DNA from: Nioella sp. MMSF_3534
GTDB taxonomy: Bacteria; Pseudomonadota; Alphaproteobacteria; Rhodobacterales; Rhodobacteraceae
NCBI RefSeq assembly: GCF_030732985.1
Contig: NZ_JASHJX010000037.1
Coordinates: 1-47,541 of the forward strand
DNA length: 47,541 nucleotides
Direction: 5' to 3'
Shown piece after piece: positions 35,701 through 44,516 of this stretch. The translations under genes were made by a program, and so were the position numbers. Numbering within the stretch: the stretch's first letter is position 1; every line of letters begins with the position of its first letter. The notes below the pieces were generated by a model. It did no database searches. It was not told where the DNA came from and worked only from the letters and a program-made list of their open reading frames with translations.

Positions 35701-35763
35701 CGGTTCGGACGTATTTTGCGCAACAAACCTAAAATGCCAAGACCCCTGCCGAAGGTGAACACA

Positions 35764-36633
35764 ATGGGCGCTGCTTACGACGATCGCGACGGAACCATCT
35801 GGATGGATGGCAAACTCATCCCCTGGCGGGATGCGAATGTGCATATTCTGACCCATGCGATGCACTACGCCTCGTCCGTGTTCGAGGGCGAGCGCGCCTA
35901 TAACGGCAAGATCTTCAAAAGCCGCCTGCATTCGGAACGTCTGCATTTCTCTGCCGGGCAGCTCGATTTCCAGATCCCCTATACGGTGGATGAAATCGAA
36001 GCCGCCAAGCAGGAAGTTCTGACAGCGAATGGCCTGACTGACGCCTATGTGCGTGCTGTTGCGTGGCGTGGCGCGGGAGAGGATATGGGCGTGGCCTCTG
36101 CCAAGAACCCCGTTCGGCTGGCCATCGCCGCCTGGGAATGGGGCGCTTACTATGGCGACGCGAAAATGAAGGGCGCCAAGCTGGACATTTCCAAGTGGAA
36201 ACGCCCCTCGCCCGAGACGATCCCCAGCCACGCCAAGGCCGCCGGTCTTTACATGATCTGCACCCTGTCCAAGCACGCGGCAGAGGCAAAGGGCTGTTCC
36301 GACGCCATGATGTTCGACTATCGCGGCTATGTGGCCGAGGCGACCGGGGCCAATATCTTTTTCGTCAAGGATGGCGAAGTGCACACGCCGCTGCCCGATT
36401 GCTTCCTGAATGGCCTGACCCGCCAGACTGTCGTGGGCATGCTGAAGGACCGCCAGATCAAGGTGCACGAACGCCACATCATGCCCGAGGAACTGGAGGG
36501 CTTCCAGCAATGCTGGCTGACCGGTACGGCGGCGGAGGTCACACCCGTAGGCCAAATCGGCGACTACAACTTCGAGGTCGGCGCCATCGCCCGCGAGATC
36601 GCGGAAGGCTATGAGAAGCTGGTGCGGGAGTAG
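35764..36633 (+). CDS. ilvE: Branched-chain amino acid aminotransferase
   Basis: PLP enzyme that transaminates the 2-keto acids of leucine, isoleucine and valine. 289 residues from the ATG at 35764, the typical length of the short type; an ATG at 35734 would add ten residues. Class IV features: VFEGERAYNGKIFKSRLHSERL, catalytic Lys158 in IPSHAKAAGLYM, EATGANIFFVKDGEVHTP, and the C-terminal LTGTAAEVTPV phosphate-binding segment. A good terminator follows. It is divergent from petPR, an arrangement I regard as common in this family. Confidence 0.96.
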   Translation: MGAAYDDRDGTIWMDGKLIPWRDANVHILTHAMHYASSVFEGERAYNGKIFKSRLHSERLHFSAGQLDFQIPYTVDEIEAAKQEVLTANGLTDAYVRAVAWRGAGEDMGVASAKNPVRLAIAAWEWGAYYGDAKMKGAKLDISKWKRPSPETIPSHAKAAGLYMICTLSKHAAEAKGCSDAMMFDYRGYVAEATGANIFFVKDGEVHTPLPDCFLNGLTRQTVVGMLKDRQIKVHERHIMPEELEGFQQCWLTGTAAEVTPVGQIGDYNFEVGAIAREIAEGYEKLVRE

Positions 36634-36672
36634 GTGAGTCGTCTTTTGGCCTTGTAAGGCAGTATCATGGAT

Positions 36673-36704
36673 AAACCGCGCCCCTTCTTCCGGCGCGGTT
36701 TTTT
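36673..36704 (+). terminator. Intrinsic terminator of ilvE
   Basis: Perfect 10-bp stem AAACCGCGCC / GGCGCGGTTT (36673-36682 with 36692-36701), a 9-base loop, then a run of six T. It lies 40 bases after the ilvE stop. Confidence 0.9.
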
Positions 36705-36772
36705 CGTATCCAATGCGTGCAGCCTCGGGTTGATTGAGGGAGCCTTGGAGGCGCAGGCCAGCTCGGACCGGT

Positions 36773-37243
36773 TTACACCCGATGATAAGGGCTGCCCGCC
36801 AGAATGGACGCGGCGCGGTAAAGTTGCTCGGATAACATCACGCGGGCGAGCATATGGGGCCAGACCATCTGGCCGAAGCTCAGCACCATGTCGGCCTGAT
36901 CCACCAGCGCGGGGTCGAGCCCGTCGGCACCGCCGATCACGAAGGCCATGTCCTGCGCGCCCTGGTCCCGGCGTTTGGCCAGTGCCCCCGCGAAGTCGGG
37001 CGAGGACATCACCCGCCCGCGTTCATCCAGCGCGCAGATGACCGCGCCCGTGGGGATCGCCTTGCGCAGCAGCTCGGCCTCTGCCGGTTTGCCGCCGCCC
37101 TTCTTGTCCTCGACCTCCACCACGCGGGCAGGCCCAAGGCCAAGCGCGCGGCCCGTGCGGTCGAACCGTGTCAGGTAGTCGGATACAAGATCAGCCTCTG
37201 GCCCGGCCCGAAGCCGGCCCACAACGCATAAGGAAACCCGCAT
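36773..37243 (-). CDS. rlmH: 23S rRNA pseudouridine-1915 N3-methyltransferase (RlmH)
   Basis: 156 residues, SPOUT methyltransferase that modifies 23S rRNA pseudouridine 1915 on the 70S ribosome. FVIGGADGLDP is the SAM loop and LSEQLYRAASILAGSPYHRV the knot end; the C-terminal Tyr and Arg are in place. It is the second gene after rsfS (6-base gap), a common pairing in alphaproteobacteria. Confidence 0.97.
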   Translation of the reverse strand: MRVSLCVVGRLRAGPEADLVSDYLTRFDRTGRALGLGPARVVEVEDKKGGGKPAEAELLRKAIPTGAVICALDERGRVMSSPDFAGALAKRRDQGAQDMAFVIGGADGLDPALVDQADMVLSFGQMVWPHMLARVMLSEQLYRAASILAGSPYHRV

Positions 37244-37249
37244 GAAAGA

Positions 37250-37603
37250 TCAGACGCTGCCGGCGGGCAGCCACATCTTTTCAAGCTGGTAGAACTCCCG
37301 CACTTCGGGGCGGAAGACATGGACGATCACATCGCCCGTGTCGATCAACACCCAATCGCCGGTGTCCTTGCCTTCCATCCGGGCGGTCAGCCCGAAGGTT
37401 TCCTTCAGCCGCGCGACAAGCTTTTCGGAGATCGCCGCCACCTGGCGCGAGGAGCGACCGGAGGCGATGACCATGTGATCCGCCATCTGGGTCTTTCCGC
37501 GCAGGTCGATCTGGACGATCTCTTCCGCTTTGTCGTCGTCAAGGGATGCAAGAACCTCGGCAAGCAGGGTGTCGCTTGTCAGGTCTTTGGTCGGGCGCGT
37601 CAT
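37250..37603 (-). CDS. rsfS: Ribosomal silencing factor RsfS
   Basis: Binds ribosomal protein L14 and blocks subunit joining when nutrients are low. The conservative start used here is the ATG at 37603 (MTRPTKDLTSD, 117 residues), but the frame is open further upstream. A strong AAGGAGG lies 8 bases before a CTG at 37654 (LTGPVQAATTG), and this may be the true start. An ATG at 37717 would give 155 residues. The RsfS core is clear: KAEEIVQIDLRGKTQMADHMVIASGRSSRQV, then DTGDWVLIDTGDVIVHVF. It precedes rlmH with a 6-base gap. Confidence 0.93.
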   Translation of the reverse strand: MTRPTKDLTSDTLLAEVLASLDDDKAEEIVQIDLRGKTQMADHMVIASGRSSRQVAAISEKLVARLKETFGLTARMEGKDTGDWVLIDTGDVIVHVFRPEVREFYQLEKMWLPAGSV

Positions 37604-37809
37604 CTGCGCCACTGGTGCAGCCCCGGTGGTGGCTGCTTGAACAGGTCCAGTCAGGACGTGGTCCTCCTTCACAATACGCCGAAGATCCCCGGCGCCGGGA
37701 TATGGCCAAGATAGCATTCGAGCGGGGCTGTCTCAACCAGCGGACTGATTCGCAAGCGGATTCAAACCGATTATTGTGGCCAATCGGTCAAGAAGCGTGC
37801 GGAAAACGA

Positions 37810-37839
37810 AAAACCCCGGCCGCTGGAGACCGGGGTTTT
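37810..37839 (-). terminator. Intrinsic terminator of the membrane-protein gene
   Basis: Perfect 10-bp stem AAAACCCCGG / CCGGGGTTTT with a 10-base loop (37820-37829); on the minus strand the second arm continues as a five-T run. It lies downstream of the polytopic membrane-protein gene and upstream of rsfS. Confidence 0.85.
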
Positions 37840-37861
37840 CCAGATGGGTCTGACGAAGGGA

Positions 37862-39055
37862 TCAGGCGGGAACGGCGCCTTTCGGGGCGGGGGCGAAGTG
37901 CTTGCGGGCCAGCATCCAGACCAGGATGATCATGCCCAGTTGCAGCGCCACGGCGATGCCCGAGATGGCCCAGTAGGCAACCGAGAACTTGGTGACGATG
38001 CCAGCGGCGACCAGACCCTTGTTCAGCCAGAAGTGGGTCATCACCGAAAGGGCGACACCGGGACAGACCAGCGCATAGGACCCGGCAGAGGTTTCGGACC
38101 CGGTCACGAAGCGGGCGACGTAGCCCACGCGGGACAGCACGGCGAGACCGAAGAGGGCGAAGATCACCTCGACAGACAGCAGCCGGGTCAGCAGCATCAG
38201 CGTGTCGGCGGCGGTGCCATGGGCCTCGAAGGTGGTGTGCAGCCCGTGGTTCTGACGCAGCAGGGCGATGCCGATCACGGTCATCAGCGGGATCACAACC
38301 ATCAGGGTCGGGGCTGCCTCGACATTGACGCCGTGTTCCAGCATCGACCGCACGCTCATGACCAGCACGATCAGGGCCAGGATGATGGCGGTGGTGATGA
38401 AGAAGGTGGACAGCACCAGGCTGACACCCACGGTCAGGGTGGCACCGGACATGGCGGCCGGGGCGGCAAGGCCCACGCCGATCATCGCTAGGGCAAAGGC
38501 GGGCAGCATCTGGGCAAAGCTATTGTTGGCGGAACAGTCGAAGCCACCGGAATGCAGGCGTTCCTTGATGAAGTGACCCAGTTCCCTGAAGGCGATCCAG
38601 CCGATGGCAAGGAAAGCGACCAGTGCGGCGGGGAACAGGTACTCGACGATATTCCACAGGCCGGGAACGAAGGTCAGGCCGAGAATGAACATGGCGTTCA
38701 CGGACATGGCCAGCGCCAGAGGCATCGCCAGAACCTGGCTGCCCGCGTTGGACCGTGCGAAGGTTTCATAGGCGTCCGAGCGGCGGAATTCGGAGAAGCG
38801 GCGCAGGTTGAAGGCCAGAAGCTTGAGGTTGAGGAAACCAAAAATGGCGATCCCGGCCCAGGCACCGAGGATCATCGCCTGTTGCATCAGGGTGCCGCCG
38901 GTCAGCAGCGGCCATGCATCTTCAAAGATCGGAACCGGACGGCCGGTATGCGGAACCCAGAACATCAGCCACATGAAGAACGTAACGGTGAGGCCGCCCG
39001 CGCCAAGCGAGGCGAGGAAATATAGCGGCGAATAGCGGTTTGCGGCGACGGTCAT
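37862..39055 (-). CDS. Polytopic membrane protein, possibly TsoY/TehA-like
   Basis: 397 residues from the ATG at 39055, with GGAG 9 bases upstream; longer starts overlap the operator region. About ten hydrophobic helices are visible (for example YFLASLGAGGLTVTFFMWLM, the IILALIVLVMSVRSM helix and the C-terminal MIILVWMLAR). The pattern recalls the TDT/TehA-SLAC1 channel fold and, more closely, a rhodobacterial family that I recall as TsoY, in which some members carry selenocysteine. The matching place here would be Cys in GGFDCSANNSF. I cannot confirm that family by search. Two dyad sites sit in its promoter region, so it is probably regulated. Confidence 0.5.
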   Translation of the reverse strand: MTVAANRYSPLYFLASLGAGGLTVTFFMWLMFWVPHTGRPVPIFEDAWPLLTGGTLMQQAMILGAWAGIAIFGFLNLKLLAFNLRRFSEFRRSDAYETFARSNAGSQVLAMPLALAMSVNAMFILGLTFVPGLWNIVEYLFPAALVAFLAIGWIAFRELGHFIKERLHSGGFDCSANNSFAQMLPAFALAMIGVGLAAPAAMSGATLTVGVSLVLSTFFITTAIILALIVLVMSVRSMLEHGVNVEAAPTLMVVIPLMTVIGIALLRQNHGLHTTFEAHGTAADTLMLLTRLLSVEVIFALFGLAVLSRVGYVARFVTGSETSAGSYALVCPGVALSVMTHFWLNKGLVAAGIVTKFSVAYWAISGIAVALQLGMIILVWMLARKHFAPAPKGAVPA

Positions 39056-39070
39056 CTCTGGCACTCCTTT

Positions 39071-39138
39071 AATTGACATTGGCAACTAAGTACGCGGCCA
39101 AGGGGCGAGTCGCAACATTAAAGTTGACTTTGTTAACT
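39071..39138 (-). promoter_or_regulatory. Two 17-bp dyad operators upstream of the membrane-protein gene
   Basis: Site 1 (39071-39087) is AATTGAC-ATT-GGCAACT; site 2 (39122-39138) is AGTTGAC-TTT-GTTAACT. They match at 13 of 17 positions, each is an inverted repeat, and their centres are 51 bp apart (about five helix turns). They lie 16-83 bases before the ATG at 39055. This looks like a two-site operator of a dimeric regulator. Confidence 0.5.
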
Positions 39139-39196
39139 ACCAAGGTGTCGCACCCCGTTTACCCGCTGTTAACCACCCCGGCCCAAGACTGAGCGT

Positions 39197-39490
39197 ATGA
39201 AGATGACAATCTTTCCCCTGCTTATGCTGCTTGCCGCCTGTGACAGCCCCGCCCCGGCGATGATGGGGGCCGATGCAACGCGGATCACCGTGGAGGGGGT
39301 CGATTTCACCGTTCGGGTCAGGGGCGAACGGGTCGAAGCGATCCGCACCAACATGATGCCCAACCCCTCGATCGGCTCCGTCTATCCAAGGGCGGTGCAA
39401 GCCATGGAAGCGGTTAGCGGCTGCCGCGTGATCGAGTACAGCCTGCGGGGGGATGTGGCTGTGATGCGCGCAGATCTGGACTGTGGTTAG
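39197..39490 (+). CDS. Small lipoprotein, unknown function
   Basis: 97 residues. MKMTIFPLLMLLAAC is a short lipoprotein signal with lipobox LAAC (Cys15). The mature part, TRITVEGVDFTVRVRGERVEAIRTN, then AMEAVSGCRVIEYSL and ADLDCG, has two further Cys that could pair. I do not recognise a named family, but the fold could be a small alpha/beta domain. It is divergent from the polytopic membrane-protein gene, 141 bases apart, and lies upstream of smc. Confidence 0.72.
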   Translation: MKMTIFPLLMLLAACDSPAPAMMGADATRITVEGVDFTVRVRGERVEAIRTNMMPNPSIGSVYPRAVQAMEAVSGCRVIEYSLRGDVAVMRADLDCG

Positions 39491-39618
39491 GCGGCAAAAC
39501 GCATATATCTTGTGGATAATGCGCCGAAACCCGCCATATCGTGGGGCTGAACGTTGACTCATGCGCGTTGACTGCCGGACACTTGCCCAAACGGGAATCA
39601 ACAAGAACAGGCAGGCAC

Positions 39619-42600
39619 GTGCGGTTTTCGCGGCTCAGGCTCAACGGTTTCAAAAGCTTTGTCGATCCGACCGATCTGATCATCGCGGATGGGCTGACCG
39701 GCGTTGTGGGCCCCAATGGCTGCGGCAAATCCAACCTTCTGGAAGCGCTTCGTTGGGTCATGGGCGAAAACCGCCCCACGGCAATGCGCGGCTCTGGCAT
39801 GGAGGATGTGATCTTCGCAGGCGCCTCCACCCGCCCCGCCCGGAACTTTGCCGAGGTCGCGCTGACCATCGACAATACTGAACGGCTGGCGCCCGCCAGT
39901 TTCAACGATACCGACAATCTTGAGATCATCCGCCGGATCACCCGCGATGCCGGGTCTGCCTTCAAGACCAATGGCAAGGATGTGCGCGCGCGTGACGTGC
40001 AGATGCTGTTCGCCGATGCCTCCACCGGGGCGCATTCGCCCGCACTGGTGCGGCAGGGGCAGATCTCGGAGCTGATCAACGCCAAGCCCAAGGCGCGGCG
40101 GCGCATTCTGGAAGAGGCGGCGGGGATCTCCGGGCTCTACCAGCGGCGGCACGAGGCCGAGTTGAAGCTGAAAGGCGCGGAAACCAACCTCGCGCGGGTC
40201 GAGGACGTGCTCGATCAGCTGAACGGCCAGTTGGGCGCACTGGCCCGGCAGGCCAAACAGGCCGCGCGCTACCGCGAGATTGGCGGGGAGTTGCGGCAGG
40301 CCGAGGGGCTGTTGCTCTATCGCCGCTGGAAAGAGGCCGATGATGCGCGGGCCGAGGCCGAAGCCGCCCTGCGCGACGCGATCACCGCAGCCGCCCGCGC
40401 CGAAACCGCCGCGCGCGAGGCCGCAAAGGCACGCGAAACGGCGGAGGAGGCCGTGCCGCCCCTGCGCGAGGAAGAGGCGATTGCCGCCGCGCTGTTGCAG
40501 CGCGTGACCGTTGAGCGCAACGCGCTGAACGAGGAAGAAGCTCGCGCGCGGCGTGCCATCGAGACCCTGACCAACCGCATCGCGCAGCTGGCAAAGGATC
40601 TTGCGCGAGAGGGCAGCCTGAACGCCGATGCGGGCAGCACCATCGAGACGCTGGAACGCGAGGCCGAGGACTTGCGGGTCGCCGGGGAAGGCCATGAGGA
40701 CGCCCTGAGCGCGGCTCTGGAAGCGGTCGACGCCGCGACCACGGCGCTGGCCGAACAGGAAACCGTCCATGCCAGCCTGACCGAAGAGGCCGCCCGCCTT
40801 GCCGCCCGTCACCAGTCGGCGCAACGGCTGGTCGATGATAGCGCCCGCGCCGCCGACCGCCACGGGACCGAGGCCGAGAAAGCCCGCGCCGAAGCCGATC
40901 AGGCAGAGGCACGGCTGGCCACACTGGCGCAGGAACACGAGGAGGCCGAAGCCGCCCTTGCCCGCGCCACCGATCTGTCCGCCCGCGCCGAAGAAACCCT
41001 GACCGAGGCCGAAGCCGCAAGGTCCGACGCGCAAACGCACGAGGCCGAGGCACGGTCGGTTCTGGCCGAGTCCGAGGGCGAGTGGAACACGCTCGACGCC
41101 GAGGTTCGGGCGATGTCGAAACTGCTGGAACGCGAACGCGGCGGGCGCAATCAGCTGCTCGACCGTGTGCGGGTTGCCCCGGGATACGAGGCCGCCGTTG
41201 GCGCAGCGCTGGCCGATGACCTGAAGGCCCCCGAGGCCGAGGAGGGCACCGGCTGGACCACCCTGCCGCAATACGACACGCCACAGCCCTTGCCTGCCGG
41301 TGTCGTGTCGCTGGCCGAATATGTGGATGCGCCGCCGGTTCTGGCGCGTCGTCTGCGCCAGGTGGGTGTGTTGCAGAACGGCGAAGGCCCGCGCCTGCAA
41401 CCGCAGTTGCTGCCCGGTCAACGGCTGGTCACCCGTGCTGGCGATCTGTTCCGGTGGGATGGCTTCGCGCTCGCCGCGGCTGACAGCTCCTCCTCCGCCG
41501 CGCGCAGGCTGGAGCAGGTCAACAAACTGAACGACATGTCAGCGGAACTGGAACGCGCCGCCATCGCCGTGGATCGCGCCCGCACCAGCCACCGGGCCAA
41601 TGCCGACCGGCTGGCCGCGCTGACCGAAGCCGACAAACAGGCCCGCGCCGCCCGCCGCGCCGCCGATCAGCAGATGGCCGATGCCAGCCGCGCCTTTTCG
41701 CGGACCGAAGCCGACCGCAATATCCTCGAAGGCCGTCTCGAAACCCTGCGCCAGGCCGCCGAACGCCACGGGGAAGAGGCAGAAGCCGCCCGCCAGACCC
41801 TTGCCGATGCCACCCGCGCCCGGTCTGAACTGGATGACCTGGATACCGCCCGCGCCCGCGTGGAAGACGCCCGCGCCGAGGTGGAAACCGCCCGCTCTTC
41901 CCTGCTGGCAGCCCGCACCGCCCATGGCGAACTGAAACGCGCGGGCGAGGCGCGCGACAGCCGCCTGACCCGGATCTCGGAAGAGGTCTCGACCTGGCAA
42001 AAGCGGCTCGACAACGCCGCGACCCGCATCAAGGAGCTGGAGAACCGCAAAGGCTTCGCCGAGGTGGAGCTTGAAGCGGCGCAGAAAGCCCCTGACCAGA
42101 TCGTTGCCCGCAAGGATCAGCTGGCCGACACGATCGACACCGCAGAGACCCGCCGCAAGGCCGCCACCGACGCGCTGGCGCTTGGCGAAACCCGTCTGCG
42201 AGAGGCGGTGCAGGCGGAACGCGAGTCCGAACGCGCAGCCTCTGACGCCCGCGAATCCCGCGCCCGTGCCGAAGCCCGCCGCGACAGTGCCGCCGAGGTG
42301 CTGGAGGCCGCCGCCGACCGGATCGAGGAAGATATGGAGGTGGGGCCCGCAAAACTGCTGGAGCAACTTGGTGCAGATCCCGAGCGGATGCCCTCGGTTG
42401 ACAGCATAGAGGCCGATGTGATGCGCCTGCGCCGTCAGCGCGACGCGCTCGGGGCCGTGAACCTGCGGGCCGAGGAAGACGCCCGCGAAGTGACTGAGGA
42501 ACGCGACACGCTGGCCGCCGAGAAGGTCGACCTTGAGGAAGCCATCCGCAAGCTGCGCGGCGGTATTTCCAGCCTCAACCGCGAAGGCCGCGAACGCCTG

Positions 42601-43068
42601 CTGGCCGCATTCGAAGAGGTGAACAGCAATTTCGCCATGCTCTTCACCCATCTCTTCGGCGGCGGCGAGGCCAAGCTGGTGCTGGTTGAAAGCGACGACC
42701 CGCTGGAGGCCGGGCTGGAGATCCTCTGCCAACCGCCGGGCAAGAAGCTGTCGACGCTCTCCCTTCTGTCAGGCGGCGAACAGACTCTGACGGCGCTGGC
42801 GCTGATCTTTGCCGTCTTCCTGGCCAATCCAGCCCCCATCTGCGTGCTGGATGAGGTCGACGCACCGCTTGATGACGCCAATGTCACCCGCTTCTGCGAT
42901 CTGCTGGACGAGATGACCCGCCAGACCGATACCCGATTCCTGATCATCACCCACCACGCGGTGACGATGAGCCGGATGGACCGCCTCTTCGGGGTGACCA
43001 TGGCCGAACAAGGTGTCAGCCAGCTGGTATCGGTGGATCTCAAGAAGGCCGAACAGATGGTCGCCTGA
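39619..43068 (+). CDS. smc: Chromosome segregation ATPase SMC
   Basis: Condensin ATPase that extrudes and aligns chromosome arms. 1149 residues from the GTG at 39619 (MRFSRLRLNGFKSFVDP); the longer frame to 39541 lacks homology. Walker A is VGPNGCGKSN (31-39), with the QGQISELINAKPKARR region after it. Long Ala/Glu-rich coiled-coil arms (about 170-500 and 660-1000) surround a hinge (about 515-630, including GYEAAVGAALADDLKA). The signature LSGGEQTLTALALIF and Walker B ICVLDEVDAPLDDAN are intact. The coiled-coil arms are very rich in Ala, Arg and Glu, so they generate long antisense open frames that are not genes. Its partners ScpA/B are not in the window. Confidence 0.97.
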   Translation: MRFSRLRLNGFKSFVDPTDLIIADGLTGVVGPNGCGKSNLLEALRWVMGENRPTAMRGSGMEDVIFAGASTRPARNFAEVALTIDNTERLAPASFNDTDNLEIIRRITRDAGSAFKTNGKDVRARDVQMLFADASTGAHSPALVRQGQISELINAKPKARRRILEEAAGISGLYQRRHEAELKLKGAETNLARVEDVLDQLNGQLGALARQAKQAARYREIGGELRQAEGLLLYRRWKEADDARAEAEAALRDAITAAARAETAAREAAKARETAEEAVPPLREEEAIAAALLQRVTVERNALNEEEARARRAIETLTNRIAQLAKDLAREGSLNADAGSTIETLEREAEDLRVAGEGHEDALSAALEAVDAATTALAEQETVHASLTEEAARLAARHQSAQRLVDDSARAADRHGTEAEKARAEADQAEARLATLAQEHEEAEAALARATDLSARAEETLTEAEAARSDAQTHEAEARSVLAESEGEWNTLDAEVRAMSKLLERERGGRNQLLDRVRVAPGYEAAVGAALADDLKAPEAEEGTGWTTLPQYDTPQPLPAGVVSLAEYVDAPPVLARRLRQVGVLQNGEGPRLQPQLLPGQRLVTRAGDLFRWDGFALAAADSSSSAARRLEQVNKLNDMSAELERAAIAVDRARTSHRANADRLAALTEADKQARAARRAADQQMADASRAFSRTEADRNILEGRLETLRQAAERHGEEAEAARQTLADATRARSELDDLDTARARVEDARAEVETARSSLLAARTAHGELKRAGEARDSRLTRISEEVSTWQKRLDNAATRIKELENRKGFAEVELEAAQKAPDQIVARKDQLADTIDTAETRRKAATDALALGETRLREAVQAERESERAASDARESRARAEARRDSAAEVLEAAADRIEEDMEVGPAKLLEQLGADPERMPSVDSIEADVMRLRRQRDALGAVNLRAEEDAREVTEERDTLAAEKVDLEEAIRKLRGGISSLNREGRERLLAAFEEVNSNFAMLFTHLFGGGEAKLVLVESDDPLEAGLEILCQPPGKKLSTLSLLSGGEQTLTALALIFAVFLANPAPICVLDEVDAPLDDANVTRFCDLLDEMTRQTDTRFLIITHHAVTMSRMDRLFGVTMAEQGVSQLVSVDLKKAEQMVA

Positions 43069-43118
43069 TGGCAGGCTAAAAGCGCCTGAGCAGGCTATCC
43101 CCCTTATACTGACCGCCC

Positions 43119-43298
43119 TTTCATCTTGGGCCAAATACCTCCGCCGGAGGCATCCCGCACCAACCGCCTTCACCGCAGTTAGATCTGATGACCGGACCCG
43201 GCATTCTTCCGTGGCAACGCGGACCGACGAGGCCTCCGGCGTCAGCCGGGGGTTGAGGAGGGCCGCTCGCGGGTCGACGACGCAGTCGGCGAAACCGG
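43119..43298 (-). repeat. Dispersed 3'-element, full copy C
   Basis: Module 1 (43119-43154) carries CCTCCGCCGGAGG beside TTGGGCCAAATA; module 2 (43207-43298) runs from TTCCGTGGCAACGCGG to GCGAAACCGG. On the minus strand it begins 1-2 bases after the stop of the lytic transglycosylase gene, as copy A follows the kinase stop. It is closest to copy A in module 2 (shared AGCGGCCCTCCTCAACCCCC). The rest of the 43069-43299 gap has no gene. Confidence 0.7.
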
Positions 43299-43299
43299 A

Positions 43300-44472
43300 T
43301 TACAGCCTGCGCAGCAATTCCGTCGTGGGCCAGGCATCGGCGGGCATCCCAAGACGTTCCTGTTCCGCCTGCACAGCTGCGCGGGTGCGTGCACCCAAGA
43401 TGCCGTCGATTCCGCCCACGTCATGACCCAAGGCGGTCAGCCGCTGCTGCAATTGCCGCATCTGGGTCTGGTCGAGGCCCGGGTCGGGATTGCCCGCGTC
43501 ATAGACCGGCGCGCCTTCCAGCCGCGTGGCGAAATAGGCGGCCGTGGTCACGTAGACAAAGCTCTGGTTCCACTCGAACAACACGGAATAATTCGGATAG
43601 GCCATGAAGAGCGGACCGTTCCGCCCCTGCGGTGCCACGATGGAAGCCTGAAGCCCCGTATTCGTCAGCGATCCATTGCGCCCGCGAATGCCCATCTGCT
43701 GCCATTGCGACACGCGCCGCGTGGTCTCCAGCCCGGAGAGCGACCAGTCGAAATCCGAGGGCACTTCGATCTCCACCAGCCAGGGCTGGTTCGCCTGCCA
43801 GCCAAGGCTGCGCAGCATGTTGGCGCCGGACATCAGCGCGTCAGCGGCAGAGTTCTGCAAATCCACATGCCCGTCACCATCGCCGTCGATACCCCGGTCA
43901 CGGATATCCTCGGGCAGCATCTGCACCATGCCGATCTCACCGGCCCAGGCCCCGGTGGTGCGGCGCGGGTCCAGATCGCCGGATTCGAACAGGTCGAGCG
44001 CCGCGAAGACCTGCGGGCGGAACAGCTCGGGCCTGCGGCAGTCATGGGCCAGCGTGACCAGCGAATTCACCGTGTTGTAGTCGCCCTGGAAGGCACCGAA
44101 ATCGGTCTCGAAGGCCCAGAAGGCCAGCAACACGCCACGGCTTACACCCAGCTCCCGCTCCATCCGGTCGAAGACGCTGCGATAGCGTTCGGCATTGGCG
44201 CGGCCGTTGTTGATCCGGTTCTGGCTGATCAGGCGGCGCGAAAATTCGACGAACGGGGTGGCAAAGATCCCTTGCCGCCGGTCGGCATTCAGCGTGGCCT
44301 GATCCTGGCTTACGCCGTTGAAGAACGCGTTGACGCTTTGCGCGGAGTGGCCGTTGCGCAGGGCCTCCTGCCGCAGCCCGTCGACGAAGGCTGAAAAACT
44401 GCCGCCACATTGTTGCGCATGGGCGGCGGTGGAAAGGACAAGGGTCAGAAGGGTCGCTGAAATCAGTCGCAT
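43300..44472 (-). CDS. Lytic murein transglycosylase, MltB family, with peptidoglycan-binding domain
   Basis: 390 residues. A Sec signal (MRLISATLLTLVLSTAAHAQ) without lipobox gives a soluble periplasmic enzyme. The SLT_2/MltB domain (about 24-310) has catalytic Glu122 in LLAFWAFETDFGAFQG, GAWAGEIGMVQMLPEDI and VDLQNSAADALMSGANML. A C-terminal PG_binding_1 domain (about 335-390, LDQTQMRQLQQRLTALGHDV) anchors it to the wall. It cleaves glycan strands to 1,6-anhydroMurNAc. The ribosome site is weak. Convergent with smc, copy C of the dispersed element lies between. Confidence 0.93.
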   Translation of the reverse strand: MRLISATLLTLVLSTAAHAQQCGGSFSAFVDGLRQEALRNGHSAQSVNAFFNGVSQDQATLNADRRQGIFATPFVEFSRRLISQNRINNGRANAERYRSVFDRMERELGVSRGVLLAFWAFETDFGAFQGDYNTVNSLVTLAHDCRRPELFRPQVFAALDLFESGDLDPRRTTGAWAGEIGMVQMLPEDIRDRGIDGDGDGHVDLQNSAADALMSGANMLRSLGWQANQPWLVEIEVPSDFDWSLSGLETTRRVSQWQQMGIRGRNGSLTNTGLQASIVAPQGRNGPLFMAYPNYSVLFEWNQSFVYVTTAAYFATRLEGAPVYDAGNPDPGLDQTQMRQLQQRLTALGHDVGGIDGILGARTRAAVQAEQERLGMPADAWPTTELLRRL

Positions 44473-44516
44473 GGGAAAATCCTGTGGCTGTTGTTGGGCG
44501 AGAGATTAACAGGCGC

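Noticed and set aside
39598-42732. Minus-strand frames opposite smc (607 and 397 codons)
   Set aside because: Artefact of the Ala/Arg/Glu codon pattern of the SMC coiled coils; no ribosome site or homology.
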